From: Clostridia bacterium
GTDB lineage: Bacteria; Bacillota; Clostridia; Christensenellales; Aristaeellaceae
Assembly (NCBI GenBank): GCA_017550745.1
Contig: JAFZOG010000095.1
Coordinates: 1-37,404 of the forward strand
DNA length: 37,404 bases
Direction: 5' to 3'
The translations under genes were made by a program, and so were the position numbers. Shown here piece by piece: positions 30,852 to 37,404 of this stretch (positions are counted from its first letter, which is position 1; each line of letters opens with the position of its first letter). Under the pieces are notes generated by a model. That model was not told the DNA's origin. It ran no database searches and saw only the letters and a program-made list of their open reading frames with translations.

Positions 30852-31751
30852 ATGACCAGCAAACAAAAGCGCAAGCTGACGGAATTCCTGTTCCTGGTGC
30901 CGACGCTGCTTGCGTTTCTGATGGTCATCATCATTCCGTTCATCTACGGTATCTTCTATTCCTTCACCGACTGGCAGGGCACCGGCTCCTTCAGCAAGAT
31001 GGTGGGCTTTGAAAACTACGCCGCCATCTTCAATGAGCCCGCCTTCCTGCATTCCTTCCTGGTGACGCTCAAGTTCACCGTCATCAACATCATCACGGTC
31101 AACGTGGTGGCGTTCATCATCTCCCTGCTGGTCACCAGCGAAATCCGGGGCCGCAACGTGTACCGCGCGGGCTTCTTCGTGCCCAACCTGATCGGCGGTA
31201 TCGTGCTGGGCCTGATCTGGCAGTTCATTTTCAGCAACATCCTGCCCTCCGTGGGCGCGGCCATCGGCTGGGACCTGATCAGCAAGTCCCTGATTTCCAA
31301 TAAGGACACCGTCATGTTCACCATGGTCACCGTGAACACCTGGCAGTACGCCGGCTACATCATGCTGATCTATGTGGCGGCCATCCAGAGCATTTCCAAG
31401 TCCGTCATGGAGGCGGCGGAGGTGGACGGCGCCAAGTACTGGACCCGCATCACCAAGATCCAGATCCCCCTCATGGCCAACGCCTTCACCATCTCCCTGT
31501 TCCTGACGCTGACCAACAGCTTCAAGATGTACGACGTGAACGTGGCCCTGACCAACGGCGGCCCCGTGGGCATCTTCATGAACAAGCCCGTCAACAGCTC
31601 GGAGCTCCTGGCCCTCAACATCTACCAGACCGCGTTCAAATACAACAACATGGCCCAGGGCCAGGCCAAGGCCGTGCTGTTCTTCGTGGTGCTGACCATC
31701 TTCTCCATTATCCAGGTCTCCTATAACAAGAGCAAGGAGGTGGAAGCGTAA
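30852..31751 (+). CDS. sugar ABC transporter permease (MalF/UgpA type)
   Basis: 299 residues with six membrane segments (first at about 12-33) and the EAA loop EAAEVDGAKYWTRITKIQIPLM in the third quarter, which contacts the ATPase. Family landmarks: PFIYGIFYSFTDWQG and NLIGGIVLGLIWQFIF. GGGGGAACAAGCC precedes the ATG; the stop overlaps the next ATG (TAATG). Confidence 0.94.
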   Translation: MTSKQKRKLTEFLFLVPTLLAFLMVIIIPFIYGIFYSFTDWQGTGSFSKMVGFENYAAIFNEPAFLHSFLVTLKFTVINIITVNVVAFIISLLVTSEIRGRNVYRAGFFVPNLIGGIVLGLIWQFIFSNILPSVGAAIGWDLISKSLISNKDTVMFTMVTVNTWQYAGYIMLIYVAAIQSISKSVMEAAEVDGAKYWTRITKIQIPLMANAFTISLFLTLTNSFKMYDVNVALTNGGPVGIFMNKPVNSSELLALNIYQTAFKYNNMAQGQAKAVLFFVVLTIFSIIQVSYNKSKEVEA

Positions 31752-32650
31752 TGGCTAAGAAGCAACCCGAACAGATCGAGCGCATGGCCGGTTCCATCCC
31801 CCATCCGGGGCGGCGGATTGCCCTGGAGGTCGTCACGCTGCTCCTCTTTATCCTGTTCATGCTGCCTTTCGTCATTGTGATCATGAACTCCATGCGCACC
31901 AATGCCGAAATCATCAACGCGCCCGTGGGCCTGCCGGAGAATCCGGCCAACCTGTTCCAGAACATTTCCGACGTGTGGAACAACCCCACCTTCAATTTCC
32001 TTTCCGCCTGCCGTGACAGCCTGATCATCACCGTGCTGTCCCTGGCCGCCATCTCCATCTTCTCGGCCATGGCAGCCTGGGTGCTGGTGCGCAACAAGAC
32101 CAAGTGGAGCAACCTTTTGTTCCTCATGTACGTTGCCGCCATGGTCATCCCCTTCCAGGTGGTTATGTTCCCGTTGCTTACCTGGTTCAAGACCGTGGGC
32201 GATTTCCTGCATATCCCCATGCTGCGCTCTTACCAGGGCATCATCTTCGCTTACCTGGGCTTCGGCGAAGCCATGAGCATCTTCATCTTCCACGGCTTCA
32301 TCAAGGGCGTGCCCCTGGAGCTGGAGGAAGCGGCGGACATCGACGGCTGCTCCCGGGCGGGCACTTTCTTCCGCATCGTGTTCCCGCTGCTGCAGCCCGT
32401 GTTCGTCACCGTCCTGGTGCTCAACGGCCTGTGGATCTGGAACGACTACCTGCTGCCGCTGCTGGTGCTGGGCGCTTCCGGCGATATCCGCACCATCCCC
32501 CTGGCCGTGCAGGGCTTCAACGGCTCCTTCGTCAAGCAGTGGAACCTGATCATGGTCTCTACCCTGCTGGCCATGCTGCCCATCATCATCCTGTATATCT
32601 TCGCCCAGAAGTATATCGTCAAGGGTATGGTGGAAGGCTCCATCAAATAA
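31751..32650 (+). CDS. sugar ABC transporter permease (MalG/UgpE type)
   Basis: 299 residues with six membrane segments and the EAA loop LEEAADIDGCSRAGTFFRIVFPLL. Landmarks: LFILFMLPFVIVIMNSMRTNAEI near the N-terminus and LNGLWIWNDYLLPLLVL. It starts one base into the preceding stop codon, so it is translationally coupled. No ATPase gene follows; carbohydrate importers of this class commonly share an MsmX-type ATPase encoded elsewhere. Confidence 0.94.
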   Translation: MAKKQPEQIERMAGSIPHPGRRIALEVVTLLLFILFMLPFVIVIMNSMRTNAEIINAPVGLPENPANLFQNISDVWNNPTFNFLSACRDSLIITVLSLAAISIFSAMAAWVLVRNKTKWSNLLFLMYVAAMVIPFQVVMFPLLTWFKTVGDFLHIPMLRSYQGIIFAYLGFGEAMSIFIFHGFIKGVPLELEEAADIDGCSRAGTFFRIVFPLLQPVFVTVLVLNGLWIWNDYLLPLLVLGASGDIRTIPLAVQGFNGSFVKQWNLIMVSTLLAMLPIIILYIFAQKYIVKGMVEGSIK

Positions 32651-32664
32651 TAAATATCTCCAAT

Positions 32665-32708
32665 CCAACACAGCGCCCCCGGCAGGATCGCCGGGGGCGC
32701 TGTGTTGG
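32665..32708 (+). terminator. long perfect hairpin after the sugar ABC operon
   Basis: A 19-bp perfect stem (CCAACACAGCGCCCCCGGC and its complement) with a 6-base loop, 15 bp after the permease stop. It lacks a T-run, so it may stabilise the mRNA 3' end rather than terminate strictly by itself. Confidence 0.7.
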
Positions 32709-32730
32709 CGGCAGCATGGATTGTGCGAAG

Positions 32731-33179
32731 GGCACTTTAAGCCAGTAAAGGGATACGCTGGGCGCTGCGCGCGCCCAGACCTGCGGCAAGGGATTTCATC
32801 CCTTGCATCCCAATAGGCGAAAGCACTTCGTTGGGTAGAACCGGCTATTTTCGCCAGTCGATTCGGGGATGCGGAAGTTAGCGGCTTCTGGCCCAAGAAA
32901 GCCGGGAAAATCTCCAGGGGAAAGCTCGCTTTCCCCTGGAGATTATTCCCTGGCTTTCACCGGACGCTTTGCGTCCGGTCAGGCGGCTTTCAGCCGCCGG
33001 GCCAGAAGCATAACGTCGAAAGTTTGTTATGCTCTCTCAAGTATCAGCGGGAATAAAGCCAATTCGTCCTCACAGGTTGTTTCCGCTACAGGAGTCCAGA
33101 GGACGAAGTCCTTTGGTGCAGGTGCACGAGGGCCGCAGAGGCCCTCGCCCCGTCGTTCCATTAGCGACTTAAAGTGCCC
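32731..33179 (+). repeat. large modular structured element, copy B
   Basis: Bounded by inverted repeats GGGCACTTTAAG (32731-32742) and CTTAAAGTGCCC (33168-33179). In plus orientation it holds: hairpin CGCTGGGCGC/GCGCCCAG; the 114-bp block 32782-32895 (110 of 114 identical to copy A); a junction closed by 32884-32894 with 32999-33009 that contains the long hairpin 32897-32958 and the stems CCGGACGCTTTGCGTCCGG and GGCGGCTTTCAGCCGCC; CTCTCAAGTATCAGCGG; and two terminal hairpins. The copy-C block is absent. It fills the 549-bp gap before the phage-type cassette. Confidence 0.85.
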
Positions 33180-33199
33180 AATAAAAGGAGTATACCATC

Positions 33200-33580
33200 A
33201 TGACCATCGAAAAAGCGATTTTCCAGGCGGACGAATTAAAGCCCAATCAAGTGGCGAAGGCGCAGAAGATCGACTGGCTGAGCCACCTGGACAGGCGGGT
33301 GTTCAAAGAGGTGATTTCCGCCCATGTGCCCGACGGAAACACGCCGCAGGCTTTCACGCCCTACGACCAGGACACCCCGGCGGATACGGAGCTGCTGGCG
33401 AAAGCGCCGTATGACGACATTTATCCCTATTTCCTGTCCATGCAGATCGACCTGGCAAACCTGGAATATGACAAATACAACAACAGCATGCTGCTGTTCA
33501 CCGACGCCTTTGGCCAGTTCGCCCGGGCGTATCACCGGGAGCACCGCTTCAAGCAGGAAGCGAACGCCTTGAAATTCTGA
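33200..33580 (+). CDS. phage-type structural protein of unknown function
   Basis: 126 residues, mostly helical, with the stretches WLSHLDRRVFKEVISAH and PYDDIYPYFLSMQIDLANLEYDKYNNSMLLFTDAFGQFARAYHREHR. The pattern of short proteins ending in a tyrosine-rich helix is seen in phage connector/adaptor-type genes, and the three genes that follow look like phage structural genes. The exact role is inferred from context only. AAAGGAG precedes the ATG; the next gene is 14 bp downstream. Confidence 0.65.
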   Translation: MTIEKAIFQADELKPNQVAKAQKIDWLSHLDRRVFKEVISAHVPDGNTPQAFTPYDQDTPADTELLAKAPYDDIYPYFLSMQIDLANLEYDKYNNSMLLFTDAFGQFARAYHREHRFKQEANALKF

Positions 33581-33594
33581 CAGGAGGGATTGCC

Positions 33595-35373
33595 ATGCAC
33601 TATCCGACCCTGAAAACCGTCCCCTCCCTGCCTTTATGGACAGAGCAGTTCACCGGCCTTGACCGCCGCCCCCGCGCCGCGGACGGGTCGTTTGCGGCCA
33701 TGGGCAACATGACGGGTGAAAACTGGCCCCTGCTGTCCAGCCGGAAAAAACGCGGCGTCGTGGCGGAGCTGGAAAACCCCCTGGGGATGATCGCCATGGA
33801 AAAGCTGGCCTGGATCGACGGGAGCAGGCTGTACTACGGCGGGAAGCCGACCCCCATCACCGGCCTTTCCCTGGACGCGTCTATGCTCCCCAAGCAAATG
33901 GTGTCCATGGGCGCGTATCTGCTGGTGTTCCCGGACGGCATGTACTGCAACACGGCGGACATGACGGACTTTGGCACCATCGACCGGCTCTATGCCTCGC
34001 CCGCGGGGCAGGCGGTGGGTTTTTCCCTCTGCAACCTGGAGGGCCAGGCATACCCGCGGACCGGCATGACCGTCAGCGATGCCGAACCCTCCGATCCGGA
34101 CGAGGGCGATTATTGGCTGGACACGGGGGAAACGGCCCACGTCCTGTACGTGTGGCACGGCAAATGGACGGCGGTTTCCAGCCTGTACGTCCGCATCGAC
34201 GCCCCGGGCATCGGCGAAGGGCTGCGGGCCCAGGACAGCGTGGCCCTCAGCGGCATCTGCTATGCGGGAGGCGACAGCGCTTTGGAAAGCCAGCTTGATT
34301 TCCTGAACGCCACCCATACCGTGCAGGCCGTGGACGATGATTATATCGTCATTACGGGGGTGATCGACCAGAACTATACGCAGGCGGACGGATCGGTCCG
34401 GGCGGACCGGAAAGCGCCACGGATGGATTTTGTGATCGAATGCAACAACCGCCTGTGGGGCTGCCGCTACGGTGAACAGGACGGTGAAACCGTGAACCAG
34501 ATATACGTCTGCGCCCTGGGCGATTTCAAAAACTGGCGCAAGTACGCGGGCACCAGCCAGGACAGCTATTATGTGAACGTAGGCTCTGACGGCCCCTTCA
34601 CCGGCGCGGCGGCGCACCGGGGCACGCCCTGCTTCTTCAAGGAAAACTGCCTGCACCGCGTCTACGGCGAGATCCCGTCGAATTTCCAGATGCAGACCGT
34701 CCGCTGCGAGGGCGTGAATCCCGGCAGCGGCAGCACCCTGGTTTCCGTGAACGGCGTGATGTATTACCTGGGCGCCCATGGCGTGCAGCGGTTTGACGGG
34801 ATCCCGGAAAGCGTCGGCAAAGCGCTGGGCGAAGGCAGGCTCAGCGGCGGCGCGGCGGGGGAAATGGACGGGAAGTATTACCTGTCCGCCCAGGAAGAAA
34901 CGGGCGGGTGGAGCCTGTATGTGTTCGATACCGGCCGGGGGGCCTGGTACCGGCAGGACGACGCCCACGCCCTGGCTTTTGCCGCGCTGAACGGGGAAAT
35001 GTACATGCTCTGCCGGAACGGGACGGTCTATGCCCTGAACGGCAGGGCGGGCACGGAGGAACCGGCGGAAGTGACCTGGTACGCCGAGACCGCCGAAATG
35101 GGCTATGAATACCCGGAGCACCAGTATATGAGCCGGTTTCTGCTCCGCATGAAGCTGGAGGAAAACGCGGTCTGCCATTTCCAGGTACAGTACGATTCCG
35201 ACGGGATATGGCTGGAACGGGCGTTTCTGCACGGCGACGGGAAAACGGACATTTTCCAATTGCCCATCGTGCCCCGGCGGTGCCGCCACATGAAGGTGCG
35301 CCTGGAGGGCCATGGCGGCATGCGGCTGTACGGTATGGCCCGGGTGCTGACCGCGGGCGGAAGCAAAACGTGA
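33595..35373 (+). CDS. phage tail protein, beta-propeller-like (nozzle or tail-hub candidate)
   Basis: 592 residues, almost entirely beta-strand with repeated aromatic-Gly turns (for example RLYYGGKP, NRLWGCRYGEQ, GVMYYLGAHGVQRFDG, GKYYLSAQEETGGWSLYVFDTGRGAWYRQDD and GEMYMLCRNGTVYALNG), suggesting a beta-propeller. The C-terminal domain (after about 495) is a beta-sandwich ending RLYGMARVL. Nozzle proteins of short-tailed phages contain such a propeller; this assignment is inference from the fold-like pattern and position. GGAGGGATTGCC precedes the ATG. Confidence 0.6.
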   Translation: MHYPTLKTVPSLPLWTEQFTGLDRRPRAADGSFAAMGNMTGENWPLLSSRKKRGVVAELENPLGMIAMEKLAWIDGSRLYYGGKPTPITGLSLDASMLPKQMVSMGAYLLVFPDGMYCNTADMTDFGTIDRLYASPAGQAVGFSLCNLEGQAYPRTGMTVSDAEPSDPDEGDYWLDTGETAHVLYVWHGKWTAVSSLYVRIDAPGIGEGLRAQDSVALSGICYAGGDSALESQLDFLNATHTVQAVDDDYIVITGVIDQNYTQADGSVRADRKAPRMDFVIECNNRLWGCRYGEQDGETVNQIYVCALGDFKNWRKYAGTSQDSYYVNVGSDGPFTGAAAHRGTPCFFKENCLHRVYGEIPSNFQMQTVRCEGVNPGSGSTLVSVNGVMYYLGAHGVQRFDGIPESVGKALGEGRLSGGAAGEMDGKYYLSAQEETGGWSLYVFDTGRGAWYRQDDAHALAFAALNGEMYMLCRNGTVYALNGRAGTEEPAEVTWYAETAEMGYEYPEHQYMSRFLLRMKLEENAVCHFQVQYDSDGIWLERAFLHGDGKTDIFQLPIVPRRCRHMKVRLEGHGGMRLYGMARVLTAGGSKT

Positions 35374-35387
35374 AGGAGGTCGTTGGA

Positions 35388-36143
35388 TTGATCAGCACAT
35401 CGCTTTTGAACAGGCAGCAGGACGCCTACAGCCCGCTGGTGGCGCAGGCGCAGAGCTACCTGTATTCCAGTATGCAGGGGAATAAGCCCCAGGCCTACCG
35501 GAGCCGTTATGAGGAACAGATCGCCGGGCTGTATGACCAGATCATGAACCGGCCCGCGTTTTCCTACAATGCAGAAAAAGACCCGCTGTACCGGCAGTAC
35601 AGGGATCAGTACATCCGGGAGGGGCAGCGGGCCATGCTGGACACCGTGGGCGCTTCTGCGGCCCTCACCGGCGGGTACGGCAACAGCTGGGCGAATACGG
35701 CGGGCTATCAGGCGTACGGCCGGTATTTGCAGGCGCTGAACGATCAGCTGCCCCAGCTGGAAAAGCTGGCCAGGGAAAACTATGAAGCGGAAGGAAACCA
35801 GCTTAAGGACCGCGCCGACCTGGCGCTGAGCCTGGATAACAGGGAATACGGCTGGTACCGGGACGCGGTGAACGACTGGCAGTATGACGCCAAGCTGGCG
35901 ATGGAGCAGCAGAAATTTGATGTCGAGGTGCAGAAATACCGGGATCAGATGCTGGCTTCCATGAGCGCCCAGCCCGTTTATCCCAACGGCGTGCAAGCCG
36001 AAGCAGCTGAGAAAAAGGAAGAGGAGATACGGAAGGAGGAGGAAGAAAAGCCGCGGTATACCTGGAACCAGCTGACCGCGAACCGCGACAATCAGGCGGC
36101 CTTCCTCAAATACGCCCAGGCAAAAAACAGGAAAAGGAGATGA
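35388..36143 (+). CDS. phage internal/ejection-type helical protein
   Basis: 251 residues, helical. It contains the stretch YNAEKDPLYRQYRDQYIREGQRAMLDTVGASAALTGGYGNSWANTAGYQAYGRYLQALNDQ (about 61-120), a pattern I recognise from many uncharacterised phage structural genes of gut Firmicutes, then a charged coiled-coil tail (EKKEEEIRKEEEE) and a basic end. It starts at TTG 35388: AAGGAGG ends 8 bases upstream and the frame upstream overlaps the previous gene. A role as an injected core or tail-interior protein is inferred. Confidence 0.6.
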   Translation: MISTSLLNRQQDAYSPLVAQAQSYLYSSMQGNKPQAYRSRYEEQIAGLYDQIMNRPAFSYNAEKDPLYRQYRDQYIREGQRAMLDTVGASAALTGGYGNSWANTAGYQAYGRYLQALNDQLPQLEKLARENYEAEGNQLKDRADLALSLDNREYGWYRDAVNDWQYDAKLAMEQQKFDVEVQKYRDQMLASMSAQPVYPNGVQAEAAEKKEEEIRKEEEEKPRYTWNQLTANRDNQAAFLKYAQAKNRKRR

Positions 36144-36147
36144 TCGG

Positions 36148-37254
36148 ATGGCGTATCTGGCCGACATTCCGTTCCCCGGCAATGTCAAGGACGTCCGGCA
36201 GGTGATGGATTACCTGCGCCAGCTGGAAGAGCAGCTGCGCTACGTGATCCAGCACCTCGGCGCGGAAAACATCCAACCCAATGCCATCGGCGAGGCGCAG
36301 CTGAGCCTGCGGGTGAACGAGGATATGCGCGCCGTGCGGAAATCCGTCAAGGATATGGGCCACAATCTCAGCTCCTATCAGCAGGCGGCGGAGGAAATCG
36401 CCCAGGATCTGCGCCGCGTGGCGGCGGAGGGCGTGCAAAAGCTGAGCAATTCCGCCGTGACCATCAACACGGGCGGCATCGACATGTCCGGCGGGGCAAT
36501 CAGCCTTCGGGCGGGCAGCGCCTTCCGGGCCAGCAGCGGCAGCGCGTTTGAGGTGTTCGCGGCGGATGGGAACAGCTGCATCAAGCTGGGCGGAACCCCG
36601 CAGGATCCCAACGCCTCCCTGGGAAGCGGCGGCACCCTGCGGGTGAAAGCCCTTTACGCCGACAGCATCCACGCGGGCAGCAGCGATTACTGGAACGGCG
36701 GGGGAGCCGTGGGCGGCACCCAGGTGGTGGTGTCCGCCGCGAAACCCGAGGGGCACGGGCTGCTGTGGATCAAGCCCCTGGAGGCGGGCATCGCGGACTA
36801 TGCGCTGGCCCCCGCCGCCGCCCTGTCCATGGACGGCGCGCAGCCCGAAAGGACCCTGACCCTGGCCCGCACCCGCGCCTCCGCCCTGGAAGGGCAGACC
36901 TGCCGGTACGGCGTTCAGTTCAGTATCTACAATGCGTCCCCGGCCTGTACCTGGACGCATGTGCAGGTCTATCTCCTGCGCGCGGGGCAGACGCCGCTGC
37001 TGATTCACGAAAGCAGCCCCAACACGCAGGTGGGCGCAGGGGATTATTTCCGCGTGGATACGCTGGCGTCTCCTTCCGCGGCGATGGAAAACCTGACTGC
37101 CGGCGCTGATTTGCAGCTGAAGGTCTGCCTGACGAAAAGCACCGGCACACAGGCCGTCTTTTCCGCCAACTCCATGGTGCTCCTGCGCTGCTTCGCCGGG
37201 CAAAGCGCCGCTGCCGACGGCACCCAGCCCTGCGATCTGCGCTATATTCCATAA
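36148..37254 (+). CDS. phage tail-fibre/receptor-binding-like protein
   Basis: 368 residues. The N-terminus (1-95) has helices with coiled-coil character (VKDVRQVMDYLRQLEEQLRYVIQHL), then a Gly/Ser-rich beta-helix-like stretch (TINTGGIDMSGGAISLRAGSAFRASSGSAFEVFAADG), then a C-terminal beta-sandwich (about 200-368). This order (attachment coil, shaft, globular tip) is typical of fibre proteins. It ends the cassette and is followed by a terminator. Receptor specificity cannot be read. Confidence 0.6.
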   Translation: MAYLADIPFPGNVKDVRQVMDYLRQLEEQLRYVIQHLGAENIQPNAIGEAQLSLRVNEDMRAVRKSVKDMGHNLSSYQQAAEEIAQDLRRVAAEGVQKLSNSAVTINTGGIDMSGGAISLRAGSAFRASSGSAFEVFAADGNSCIKLGGTPQDPNASLGSGGTLRVKALYADSIHAGSSDYWNGGGAVGGTQVVVSAAKPEGHGLLWIKPLEAGIADYALAPAAALSMDGAQPERTLTLARTRASALEGQTCRYGVQFSIYNASPACTWTHVQVYLLRAGQTPLLIHESSPNTQVGAGDYFRVDTLASPSAAMENLTAGADLQLKVCLTKSTGTQAVFSANSMVLLRCFAGQSAAADGTQPCDLRYIP

Positions 37255-37266
37255 AACAGGCTGTCG

Positions 37267-37296
37267 AAAAAGGTCGCCAATGGCGGCCTTTTTTGA
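37267..37296 (+). terminator. terminator of the phage-type cassette
   Basis: AAGGTCGCC AAT GGCGGCCTT stem followed by a T-run, about 12 bp after the last cassette gene. Confidence 0.85.
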
Positions 37297-37304
37297 TATA
37301 ATAG

Positions 37305-37404
37305 GGATGGGTGATAAAAGTGCTAACGAAAGAACACAAGAAATGCTTTGCCTACTATGATTGTGTTCTTTGTCCGAACTGCCAGGTATTAAGCTATTCT
37401 ACCA
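37305..37404 (+). pseudogene. internal fragment of IS1182-like transposase, truncated by window end
   Basis: The frame open from 37305 (GTG at 37311) encodes KEHKKCFAYYDCVLCPNC followed by QVLSYST, which matches the internal cysteine-containing part of IS1182/IS5-type transposases (the known pattern there is YDC-x-LCP-x-x-QVL-x-Y-x-T). The N-terminal domain is missing: the upstream frame is closed by a TAG at 37302-37304, directly after the phage terminator. The right end is beyond the window, so it is unknown whether more follows. Confidence 0.6.

Noticed and set aside
33200-37254. A complete prophage
   Set aside because: No integrase, terminase, portal, capsid or lysis genes and no attachment-site duplication are seen within the window.

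Overview
The window looks like a chromosomal segment of a GC-rich, spore-forming, Gram-positive-type anaerobe of the class Clostridia. The reasons are a complete spoIIIA operon, an anaerobic GlpA-like oxidoreductase pair, ATPase-less sugar ABC modules, CtsR-type heat-shock control and TTG/GTG starts with strong AGGAGG sites. No 16S rRNA or other phylogenetic marker is present, so assignment below class level is not possible from this sequence. No tRNA, rRNA or CRISPR array was seen.

Layout. 177-4834 (minus): spoIIIAA-AB-AC-AD-AE-AF-AG-AH followed by an RseC-family gene, preceded by a sigma-E-like promoter that would make the spoIIIAA mRNA leaderless; SpoIIIAF is reduced to 54 residues. 5198-8382: TSUP permease, two GNAT acetyltransferases and an hsp20 gene whose promoter is covered by CtsR-type boxes. 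8715-11783 (plus): DivIC/FtsL-like protein, Ppx/GppA phosphatase, oligoendopeptidase F. 11862-14428: recF surrounded by three parS sites, plus a TIM-barrel isomerase. 14485-18147: YugP-like metalloprotease and a GlpA/HcnA-like flavoprotein pair. 18409-22570 (minus): AT-hook-like small coiled-coil protein, DUF2974 hydrolase, DUF368 (PopT-type) transporter, secreted NlpC/P60 protein, small membrane protein. 23193-24840: dnaN and, immediately upstream of it, a replication origin (consensus DnaA boxes plus DnaA-trio-like repeats) with no dnaA beside it. 24820-28785 (minus): Lgt-like membrane protein, phosphodiester glycosidase, BMP-type nucleoside-binding protein and xanthine phosphoribosyltransferase. 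29194-32650 (plus): sugar ABC binding protein and two permeases. 33200-37254 (plus): a four-gene phage structural cassette with no head, lysis or integration genes. 37305-37404: a fragment of an IS1182-like transposase running off the end.

The most distinctive property is the intergenic DNA. Almost every gap longer than 250 bp is filled with palindromic, multi-hairpin elements built from interchangeable modules. Three copies of one large element (8407-8640, 22669-23184 and 32731-33179) differ by paired substitutions that keep their stems, which is what selection on a folded RNA or ssDNA would produce. Two of these copies are inverted relative to each other and flank the origin segment. Shorter hairpin modules sit inside the spoIIIA operon and inside oriC.

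The origin (about 24.40-24.83 kb), the parS cluster (11.9-14.4 kb), dnaN and recF together show that the window spans the replication-origin region, but with the usual dnaA-dnaN-recF order taken apart.
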